Assembly (NCBI GenBank): GCA_021234155.1 | Contig: JAJEKV010000005.1 | Coordinates: forward strand, 13,013,787-13,077,786 | Direction: 5' to 3' | Source: Isoetes taiwanensis | Lineage: Eukaryota > Streptophyta > Lycopodiopsida > Isoetales > Isoetaceae | Length of the DNA stretch: 64,000 nucleotides | Part shown: in pieces, positions 44,750 to 54,090 of the stretch | Numbering within the stretch: the stretch's first letter is position 1 | Layout: each line of letters begins with the position of its first letter | The notes under the pieces: model-generated | What the model saw: only the letters and a program-made list of their open reading frames with translations | Told to the model about the DNA's origin: nothing | Databases searched by the model: none | Made by a program: the position numbers and the translations under genes

Positions 44750-45300
44750 GTTCAAGCCATTATATCTATAAATGCTTTTTACAAATTTTTGGTTGGAAAG
44801 AAAAAGATTTTAATCAAAAATAAGATTTTTATGAGAGGTTTTTTTCGCCAAGCCATTGTATGCAATATCTAAGTCACTAAAAATAGATAAAGAAGAGACG
44901 CGCTAGAGAGAGAATGTCAATTGTTCCTTCGCTCATAACTTGAGCTATAGAGATCAGATTCAGATGATCTTGGGCTCTTTGGAAAGCTTATATAGATTTT
45001 TATTGGCACATGATTTGTCCTAGATCTATCAAGATAATACCTGCTTTTTGTACTTTTCACTCCGGATACCTTTTTGCAAAGTGCATACCATGCAGAGTTG
45101 ATGGTAATATAGTTTTTATCATAATTTTTGAATCAGGACTCTATTTTGAGTGTTTTTTCTTGCATTGGAAAGCTCTCTCTAGGATATTTATGATGATGTA
45201 TAATATGCTCATGTTTGGTTAAGTTTTTTTGGGTCAAAACGGCAAATTTCCAGGCAGATTTGATAGGGTTTCAAACCCCACTAGTTGTTGAAACATGATT
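44750..45300. repeat. dispersed about 500-bp repeat, copy A
   Basis: Similar over its length to 49,960-50,460 in the same orientation. Shared phrases include TTTACAAATTTTT, AATCAAAAATAAGATTTTTA, GAGAGAATGTCAATTGTT, CTCATAACTTGAGCTA and CAGATTCAGATGATCTT. Outside it, TTTGTTTTGGTGTGTTATGG (45,380) has an inverted partner, CCATAATACACCAAAA, at 45,495-45,511. A TTTTGTTTTGGTGTGTTATA also follows copy B at 50,595, so the full element may be longer. Type unknown. Confidence 0.7.
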
Positions 45301-45326
45301 TGCATAGTAACAAATCATACTCTTTG

Positions 45327-45353
45327 CCCAGCTGACCATTCTGGTCAGCTGGG
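45327..45353. repeat. short perfect hairpin
   Basis: Arms CCCAGCTGACC and GGTCAGCTGGG around a 5-base loop (ATTCT). It lies just after repeat copy A; the matching position after copy B is degenerate. No downstream T-run or gene suggests a terminator. Confidence 0.7.
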
Positions 45354-46948
45354 AAACTTGACAGAAAGTTGAAACTTTTTGTTTTGGTGTGTTATGGGAT
45401 TTGTGCTATATTTGATAGTTTATATGTTATTCATAAACTTGCCAATGTTTTTTAAATTTTTATTTCTTTTCTAAACCAAAAAAATAACATCTCCCATAAT
45501 ACACCAAAAGAACTGCACAGGCGGGATTAAAATCTCAGAGGATAATCATGATCTATTGAGTGGGACCACTAGCCTATGCGTAAGATAACATCCTTAAATA
45601 AATCTCAAAGATCAAATGTCGCATGGCAGGAACAAGCGAAGAACAATGGTAGGCCTTAGCAATTATATCTCAAGTTTCCTGGAGGATAGCAGCAACAAGA
45701 ATATCCAAGCCTTAAAAAACACACAATCTTCTTCGCTTCCAGATGGACCACAATAACCATCTTGACGCCAAGTGAAAGGCTTGGCTTCATAGCTTATTCC
45801 AAGTATCTGGATAAAAAGTCAAGAGCACTTGCTGACTTGTCAATGTGACATGAAAAAGAGAAAGCAGCCATACTTGTTGTCTCTCAGATAAAAATGAGAA
45901 AAAAAAAACTACTTACTTAACCTGCAAATGTAATGTAACATAAACATATCTGCATAAGTTTTGTGATTCTAAAAAGACATCAACTATATGCATGCACTCT
46001 TGCAACTGTAGGAGTCATTAATAATCCTTGGATTTAGCCATTTCCAAGGCATTTGAAAAAAGCCCGAATTTTTGGCCGAAGGGCATCCTATAGTCTAGCG
46101 AAATTGGATTTGATACAAATGAATTTACAAAGTTAATGAATCTAACTTGATGATGTGACGAAATGTGCATTTCGTTACTAGCCCAAAGACCATAAAAAAC
46201 GAATCAGGCCAGTCTTAGGCTTGAGAACTTTAATTAATGGCATAGAATAATACTTTAAGAAATAAAGATGTGTGTGTTCTTGATGGCTCTGTGCATCATT
46301 GCAGAAGAAAACGAGCACCGTTCTTGTGCCTCCAAGAGAAATGGGTCTGCTGCCATGGTGCATAGAACCTAAAAAATAAAATGCACATAAGATTTTGGTG
46401 CAAATTTAACATAAAATAACAACCCTATCAAATATAGCTCAAACCATTAAAGATTTGAGGCAACTCTACAGCTTTTTCTATTATAGTAAGAAGCAACTTT
46501 TCCTGTTATTGTGCTACATATTAATTCAACACGTGTGCTAGATTACAAATAAGGGCCAGATTCCACATGTGGCAGCAGCACTTCTCTTTGATATCTCAAC
46601 TTCCGGCTCCTTTTCTTTAGGGCAGCAACTCCCTGATTCCATAACGGCAGTGGCAGTTTGAAGCCAATTCAAAATAAACGTTTAAGATCTAGTTTTTAAA
46701 GGAATCTATGGCAAGATTTGTCTGGCACTTGATTCAAGTTTTAAAGGCCAGGGTATCACCCCTGTCACTTAAGCTAGTGTTTTGGAGTTAAAGCGGGAGC
46801 GTTTTTGGTTTTAGGAGTGTTTTGCTAATTGCTAAATGTTGCAATGGAATCAAAAGACAAGTCTTAGTTACGACGTGCCATCCTAAAATTGGTTCACGCA
46901 GAGCTGACGCACATCTAATTTCCTACGTCCCTAAGAAGCAATCCATAA

Positions 46949-47145
46949 GGGTGGTTTCCCATGGGCCACGGACCTCAAGGTTTTCTTGAGGTCCAGATCA
47001 AAGCGTGCAGGTTCCCGTGGGCACCTCAACCTCAAAGACTCAGGTTTTTGACCTGAATCAGAAGTAATCACCAAGCATTTCTTATTGCTCAGGTTTTTGA
47101 CCTGGACCCAAATTTTCAGGTCGCCAATCACATGGGAAAGCACCC
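46949..47145. mobile_element. 197-bp MITE, TAA target duplication
   Basis: Terminal inverted repeats of about 15 bp (GGGTGGTTTCCCATG at the left, CATGGGAAAGCACCC at the right, one mismatch) are flanked by TAA at 46,946-46,948 and 47,146-47,148. A 3-bp TAA duplication and small size are typical of PIF/Harbinger-derived (Tourist-type) MITEs. The interior contains two copies of CAGGTTTTTGACCTG. Confidence 0.7.
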
Positions 47146-47199
47146 TAATGCCCCGATACTTTGTTTACCTTGCACATATCAACACATATCAACACATAT

Positions 47200-48080
47200 G
47201 TGCGATTAAAAAACCGTAAAAGGAATGCCATTCCGACTAGAAACGCGGCAAGGAAAACTAATAAAATATGCCACGTAGACGAGGGGAAAATTGATACGGA
47301 GACACTTTCTTCAGATGTATATTCTTGGAAGCTCGTTAGACCGGCTATGGATCGATGAATCTTCATTTACCGGAGGTTTGAGCTCTACTCTTTCACTTCT
47401 CGTAGTTCTATCCTTTATGGGCGTTCGTTTTTCTTATTGTTGCGACTTTGTATGGCAATTGGGAGAAAATTATATCTTGTTTCGATAGGCGAAGTTTTAG
47501 GGAAAACGAGTTCTTATTAGTTTTATGAAGTATCTGCTTTTGTCTGATAAATTTTCTTTAGTTTCTTACCCTTTTTTTGCTAGTTTTCACGATGAAGAGA
47601 TAGATGACTTGTATTTTACGACTATAAGCCTGTAGGTAGTGTAGGCCTTATGGACTCGAAGGCGTTTTAGTTGAAGCAATTTGCTATTGTAAACTAGTTT
47701 TGCCAGCATTATCATTTTCCTTCGGCTGACCTTTGTAAGGGACTTTTGATGCACTACTATTTGCTAGGGAAAAAAAACAGAACTTAGAGGTCCTTTAAGT
47801 AAGCAGCCTGAATTTAAAGGTCCTTTAAGTAAACAATCTTCTGCCTTATCCAATTATTTTTACGTGTTACCACAGGGCCATTTTAAAGTCTGTAATTAAG
47901 GTAATTAGCCACATCATTGTCTTATGCCTTGTTCTAAGTAATAACTTGTCGTTCTCAAGGAAACAACTGAATGGGGTTATGAAATAAAAAGGGTACGGAG
48001 TACAGATCCTGTATGGTGTACATTTTGTTGGTCATTAAATGGTACTAATGCTTGGCTTTCATTAACATATAGTAATGAGG
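47200..48080. other. no supportable gene
   Basis: Short forward frames at 47,161-47,488 lack recognisable motifs. The phrase AGGTCCTTTAAGTAA occurs twice near 47,790-47,830. Otherwise plain AT-rich sequence, possibly upstream part of the gene whose last exons may lie at 48.2-48.5 kb. Confidence 0.4.
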
Positions 48081-48179
48081 AATCTTATGATGGGATTATC
48101 ATAGCATATCTTGGGGATAAAGAGGCTGAAGTAATAATGTCAAGGCCTATGGCATTGGCATTGGTGGTCATGATTTTAA

Positions 48180-48548
48180 TCCTAACCTCACAAACAGAAT
48201 GGAAGCAACAACCAGAACAAGAGCAGCCTTTACCTACCGTTCCAAAGCTACAACACATCTCATCAAACCACCAATTCAAAGAGCAGGTAAGGTTCTGTTT
48301 TGTGAGGAAATGGTGAAGTAAATAGTGCAGTTGTCCTGGCATATGCTCAATGATGATCGAGTCAATAAGCTTCCAAGTCCAACTGACTGATGTTATTTTG
48401 CATCAGATTATCTTATTCCAGGAGAAGCAAATTCATTCTCTGACAGAGCTTGTGAAAGGTTTACAAAATCAGTTACATATGTGCCAAGAGAGTCTTGCTG
48501 ACAATAGCACAGGACCAGTGCCAAGCATGCAAGACGAGGTGGTATAGA
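48180..48548 (+). CDS. possible last two exons of a plant gene
   Basis: An exon-like stretch with TEWKQQPEQEQPLP and FKEQ ends at about 48,286, directly before a GTAAGG donor. After an acceptor TTATTCCAG the next exon (48,422-48,548) reads EKQIHSLTELVKGLQNQL, a short coiled-coil, and ends in TAG. The reading frame is kept across the splice (FKEQ to EKQI). The protein is unidentified. The well-formed splice sites and continuous coiled-coil make it more convincing than its neighbours. Upstream exons are not visible. Confidence 0.4.
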
Positions 48549-48559
48549 TAAGTCCAGCC

Positions 48560-50990
48560 GATATACTTTAAGAGGAAAATGTAGCAACAGTGACCAATTT
48601 CTTCTAGTCTCAACAGGTGTCTAGAATAAGCACTTTTCTTTTTTTATGGTGCTGTGGTACAGCTGAAAGAAAGCTTTTAAGTGTCGTGCGAGCTGGCTTT
48701 GTGATTGATTGGGTGAAGCTTCATGTTTGATTGCTCACCCAATTGTATATGCCTGTATAAGAAGGATGTTTTGTATATTGGATGATCCATTTTTTCTTAA
48801 ATCCCAATAGATTATATGGAGCATGTACTTAAGAGATTGAATTTTCACTGTCCAGTTAATGACATCATGAACAAGAGGAAGTACTAAACGAGTTGTGCAA
48901 ATCGTCAATGGCTTTGGTTAGGAGCTTGGATCCTTGAAAAAGTAGCTCGTAGATCAGCATGTGCCACAAGAGAAGGCAAAACTTACTGGTTTTTATTTCA
49001 TTAGGGCCAAAAAACCCCTTTTCTTTAATTGATTGGTTGTCTCCTGAACCTGTTGATATTGATATTGAGGACCATAGATGATGGAAGCTTTATCAATGTC
49101 ATAGTTGGCCGTTATATTTTTTGGTGGTGCAATTTTAGTCTGCCACTTACAACAGTTTACCAGTCTGTTACCAGTTGAACATGCATATAATTGTTGACGA
49201 GTTTGACGTGACATTCTCAACTATGGTATTATTGGAGTAAGTTGTGTGATCCAGCAATGGGCTGCGCCTGGGTGCCATTAGGGTGAAATCACACTTGCGC
49301 CCAAGCCCAAACCAATAAAAAATTGAAAAGGCACCTAGAGCTAGTCCAAACCCAAGATTTGAATTTATCAGACAAATTTATTTTGTGTCTGTGTAGCAAA
49401 AAATAATGCATGCCAAAACTTTAGATGGGCAATATACTGTCCAAAACTTTAATGCATGGCAAAGGCCACGTCATACTTTAGGCTTTAATGGCAAATGTTT
49501 GGATTTGGGCAGAAGTGTGATTCCAACCTTAGTCGCAGCATTCACGGGGCAAATAGGGGTAAGCTGTAAACAATTTTTTAGTAACAAGATGCAGCATGTG
49601 GCAATAAGACATGGATGCAAAATATAATGGATTCCTTCCCTACATATCATTTCTCAATAATAAGTGCAAGAAATTAATTGCAATGGCCTTTTCACTTTTC
49701 AGATTGACTTGATGCAAAAGCCCTAGCTTCTTGCTTTGTGATGGATTTCTTAGTAAGAATTTGAAGAGTGACTACATTCTAATGCTCAAGTAGTCTAAAA
49801 CTTATTTATGGTATCATGAAGATGGAGAATTGACAACTTTTAATGTTCATTTTATATCTCATAACATTGGAATCAAAATTCAAATGGGATGAAGAACAAA
49901 CTTGCATTTAGATAGATGTACATACATGACAATGTCGCAAAGGGGAGATTACGTTTGCAAATGCTTTTTACAAATTTTTTGTTGAAAAAAAATGTTTTAA
50001 TCAAAAATAAGATTTTTATCAGAGGTACTTTTTTAGCAAACAATTGTATATAATATCTAATTGACTAAAAATAGATAAAGAGGAGGCACTAGAGAGAGAA
50101 TGTCAATTGTTTCTACGCTCATAACTTGAGCTACAGAGGTCAGATTCAGATGATCTTAGGCTCTTTGGAAAGCTTATGTAGAGAGCTTGGTATATGATTT
50201 GACTCAGATCTATCAAGATAGATACCTGCTTTTTATACTTTTCAATTCAGATATCGCTTTGCAAAGTGCATGCCATGGAGATTTGATGGTAATATGGTTT
50301 TTATCATAATTTTTGAATTCAGACTTCCTTTTGACTGTTTTTTATTGCGTTGGAAAGCTCTCTCTGGGTTCTTTCTAAATGCTCATATTTGGTTAAGTTT
50401 TCTGGGCTAAAATATAGTAAATTTCTGGGCGGATTTGGTAGGACTTCACATCCCACTAGTTGATTCTCTGCCCAAATAATTATTCTGTTCATGTCCTTTG
50501 TCTTGCATCATTGTAGTGCAGTAAGCTTTTATGAAAATATTGAAGAGATAATGTTATCGTGGCCGCATTTGGTATCTGAAAAAAAAAATTGAAACCTTTT
50601 GTTTTGGTGTGTTATAGGAGATGACATTTTCTTAGTTTGAAAAAAAAAATAAAAACTCAAAAAACATTGGTAAGAGTAAAATGTTGTGATTAGTAGGATA
50701 GGAGGAATTTAGAAATAGAAATCTTTGATGAGGTCCTCATTGCATTTGAGATAAATATTTCTTAAGAAAAAAGCTATTGGCAATGAGGTAGATATTTGTT
50801 AAGAAAAACAGTTAAAGAGCAAATAATTTGAATCATCATAATATCTCCACCCCCTACATGCATTCATAGTGTTGACCGTATATGCATAACGGGGACCATC
50901 TGCTTTAAACCCATAACATGGGATTAATCACTTCATCCATGTATTCTTATAATGCTAACCATTCCTGAATATTCCAGCCCATATTCTCAA
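48560..50990. other. no supportable gene; dispersed repeat copy B
   Basis: AT-rich, apart from repeat copy B at 49,960-50,460. Short frames near 48,993-49,627 show no domain. Confidence 0.5.
49960..50460. repeat. dispersed about 500-bp repeat, copy B
   Basis: Partner of 44,750-45,300, same orientation. Shared landmarks include GAGAGAATGTCAATTGTT at about 50,093, GCTCTTTGGAAAGCTTAT at about 50,160 and TTTGCAAAGTGCAT at about 50,258. Small indels separate the copies, so both are old. Confidence 0.7.
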
Positions 50991-51106
50991 TGGACAAAGC
51001 ATGAACCCTCGTTTCAAAATCAAAATGGGGTCAAACCCCAATTTTCACATTACACTACGATTCTTCTATCATAGTCATGAAATCAATGATAAGCCAACCA
51101 AGGAAA

Positions 51107-51243
51107 CCAACACTTGGCTACTCAAGACAGAAAATAAGACAAGTGCTACACGAAGAACAAAAGAAATGGGAAACCAACACTTGGCTAACACTTGGCTACT
51201 CATGACAGAAAATAAGACAAGTGCCACACGAAGAACAAAACAA
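51107..51243. repeat. tandem duplication, about 75 bp
   Basis: GACAGAAAATAAGACAAGTG, then CACGAAGAACAAAA occur twice, separated by ACCAACACTTGGCTA-type repeats. Confidence 0.75.
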
Positions 51244-51264
51244 CAGAAGAGATTTGGAATGTAA

Positions 51265-51370
51265 GAAGATGAAAGCATGGGGATTTGAACCACCCCACCA
51301 AGTTGAATCGGTACCAAAATGCTAATACCAACTATACCAAAAGGCTAATACCAACTGCACACTTGCTTAA
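51265..51370 (-). repeat. SINE-like sequence with box A/B motifs
   Basis: On the reverse strand a TATAGTTGGTATTAGCA stretch (box-A-like) is followed about 40 bases later by GGTTCAAATCC (a good box B) and CCCATGC. No complete cloverleaf can be formed, so it is a tRNA-derived SINE fragment or chance, not a tRNA gene. Confidence 0.35.
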
Positions 51371-51599
51371 GAACACAAAGAGAAGATGCAATGAAAATGT
51401 TTTGGGGTGTTCTAAATTTTTTTTGGACTATTGGATGCAAGCATATTACACAACATATTCCATCTCATCAAATTTCGGCCCTTGAATGCAAGTCAAGATG
51501 GGGTCAAATCCATCCTATTTGACTTATCCCTTAGAGCCATTCCATGGTTATATATCCTAGAAGCATAATTTGGGTCACATAAAGCATATAAATTACAAT

Positions 51600-51720
51600 G
51601 AGCCTGGGGAGTCGAACCCCAATATAAATTCCCATGCTCATCCAAACATAGCAGGCATCCCACAAAAGGGATGCTTGTTATGCCGAGGGGCCGAAGCCCA
51701 CTAAGACATCAAACAAGTTA
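51600..51720 (-). repeat. second SINE-like sequence
   Basis: On the reverse strand AGTGGGCTTCGGCCCC is followed by GGTTCGACTCC (an exact box B consensus) near 51,612. The spacing of about 80 bases is longer than in a tRNA. Related GGGGTCAAACCCC stretches lie at 51,028 and 51,495. Confidence 0.35.
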
Positions 51721-52906
51721 GTCCTATTTATCAAACATCAATCAAAAGTGACATCATAATGGTCCCTAACCAATTTCAGTTTAATCATAATCATTAACAA
51801 ACCATTCCCACAACCAGCATAACCACAATTATATATTAACTCAAAACAGACTTTACAATGTTGAAGGACACTCAACTAGGTGAACGAAGTCGAGCTCCCC
51901 AACACCAAGGTGCTCCTGCAAGCACTACAACACAGATCCAGATCAACCTCCATGAACTTCATATACAAATAAGAAACTAACAAAACATAAACACCAAAAC
52001 ATGTAACCAAACTAGTTCATAGCCGAGCCACTTTGCGCATGCCGTATCACCGCATCTAATTGACGTATCTCCTACACAAGTAATGCCCTTGCAAGACTTA
52101 TATGAGAATGCAATATGTGCAATTCAGAAACAGGCACACCCAAATGCTCCCACTCCACAACAGATATAGCACTGTCAATGGACATGTAGATTTCCCTAAG
52201 CTGCCGCCTAAGCACACGCAGTGATGCCGCAATCCTATGCACCTCAGTCCCAACCTGAATAACGTTATTAACAAACTTCTAAGCGGAGAACGTTGCCTCT
52301 GGTTCAGCTGAATACACAACCGGGTCGGGATGGGATGCATCTACGGCAGGAAATGAAAGACTCGGGCAAGGACACAACAGGCTCATCCATGCCAACAACT
52401 GGTTCCAGATCAGTCTCCATGACTCTTGCAATTATACAACAAACAAAAGCATGAAAACAAAGAAACTGAATTGTACAACCAACACCCAAGCAAGTTCATC
52501 AGCCAACAGCCATGGTACGATCACCCTTGTGCACAGGGATATAATCTATGTCAGGCTCAAGTATCACGACATCAGGGCTATCTACACTATAAGAAGCATC
52601 ATGTATATCCTCAAAATTATTATCTTCCTCATCAGCAGGAATAACATCATCCCAATAATGCCTTGCGCCCAGGCCCATTCTTCTCCACGGGCACAAAGCC
52701 TGCTGGCAAACCAAATAGAATCGTCCTCATGTTGGACGGCATGCAGTGACTAGAGTTCAGCAGCACTATCTAGGCAGCCCGAACACGATGCTCATTGATA
52801 TGAGCCATGTTTGAAGGGATGATCCAGGAAGTAGACAAGGTAAATTCTCCAGATTGAATCATCGTAGCCAAGGTATACAATAGACTAGCAGTCAACCTAC
52901 GATTCC

Positions 52907-52910
52907 CATG
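52907..52910. other. target site duplication CATG
   Basis: CATG before the left end is repeated at 54,569-54,572 after the right end. The unoccupied counterpart in unit 2 (near 55,168) reads CCCATGGTAATTC with a single CATG. Confidence 0.9.
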
Positions 52911-53112
52911 AACCATCATTCAATTATTTTAAGAATATGTCTTAATTTTGAGAGTTTTTTTTCCGCGCAGCGTCCGTCGCTTTTTGGCATTTTTTCCTTC
53001 CGTCCCTTTTTTTCTCTTCTCGTCCGTGCCCATTATTTTCTTGAAAACTTTCCCCCTAATTTATTCACTTCCTTTTCTTTTTCCTCACACTCCCCTGCAT
53101 CCCGCTCTCATC

Positions 53113-53225
53113 CAGCGGCGCCTTCGGGCTATGGCGCTGTTTCTTCATGCTATGGCGCCGTTTCTTCCGGCTATGGCGCCTGTTCTGCAGAATATGGCCT
53201 CTACACGCTATGGCGCCTGCTTCGA
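53113..53225. repeat. 21-bp minisatellite GCTATGGCGCC
   Basis: GCTATGGCGC(C) starts near 53,129, 53,150, 53,171 and 53,208, with a diverged copy near 53,191, each followed by GTTTCTTC-like sequence. Forward frames read GYGAVSS-type repeats, but nothing else supports translation. Confidence 0.8.
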
Positions 53226-53493
53226 CCATTTCGACTGAGGCAAGGAAGGAGATACATTCCAGCTGAGTAAGACTTCCCATTCTGGTTGACCTAAGGTACA
53301 ACTTATTTCGGTATGGAGGTAATAAAGGAGATGGTCCAAATGTTGTCTACTGGCTTGTTTAGCCATAGATTCGTAGCTTAGTTTCTTTCTGAGGCTTGTG
53401 CAGCTCTTATCTATTTCGGATGCAGGATACAGAAGCATCTCTATCCTATTTCGGTCCAAAAGACAGAGCAGTTCTTAGCTATTTTGGATGCAA

Positions 53494-53609
53494 GGAAATC
53501 GATTATTGTGCATGCCTTTTCTTTGGATTTTATCTACAAGATTTATTGCTAGGGAATTGATTATTGTGCATGCCTTTTCTTTGGGTCTTATCTACAAGAT
53601 TTATTGCTG
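53494..53609. repeat. 58-bp tandem duplication
   Basis: GATTATTGTGCATGCCTTTT and ATCTACAAGATTTATTGCT occur twice, starting near 53,501 and 53,559, inside the 1,658-bp element. Confidence 0.85.
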
Positions 53610-53971
53610 CTTTCACTTCTAGGTTATTGAATTTGGCTTATTAGGCATCGAAACACCAAGGAGCTTCTATTTTTTATAGAACCCTGGAGTTATTTGGAGT
53701 TTTTGATGGGCATAACAGGACTGAGGCCGCTGTGAATTCCTTTTACAACAGGTTTCTTCAAAAGTTAAATTGCTGGTTGGAGTAGATTATCATGGAATCA
53801 TGACAAAATGTTCTCTGTGGTTGCTAAATTGTGACAAAATGTTCTTCGTGGTCTGCTAAATTGTAAACTGCTATTGCTTTAGTTCTTTGGAAGGTCTTGG
53901 TAGAGTTATTAAACTAGAGCACATGCCCAGTATGTTGGCTGACAATTAAATGAAAATCAGCTGTTGCAACT

Positions 53972-54090
53972 ATGGAAACTAGCGAGAAACATCTGCAGCC
54001 AAAGATATTGGAGCCAAGCTTAGTGAAGAAGCTGCCCAACCGTGCAGATGAGGATAACTGGAGATGCAGTATGAACTTTATTTGTTGTCC
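53972..54090 (+). pseudogene. possible captured exon inside the 1,658-bp element
   Basis: A short forward frame (METSEKHLQPKILEPSLVKK, then PNRADEDNW) has a coding-like composition and is followed by AT-rich non-coding sequence. It may be a host gene piece captured by the element. Too short to identify. Confidence 0.25.

Larger units (their letters stand above)
44450..46940. other. no supportable gene; dispersed repeat copy
   Basis: AT-rich sequence with poly-A/T tracts (44,610-44,720), the dispersed repeat at 44,750-45,300 and a small hairpin at 45,327-45,353. No coding or RNA gene is visible. Confidence 0.5.

Noticed and set aside
51265-51345. tRNA gene on the reverse strand
   Set aside because: A good box B but no matching acceptor or anticodon stems; better explained as a SINE-like fragment.
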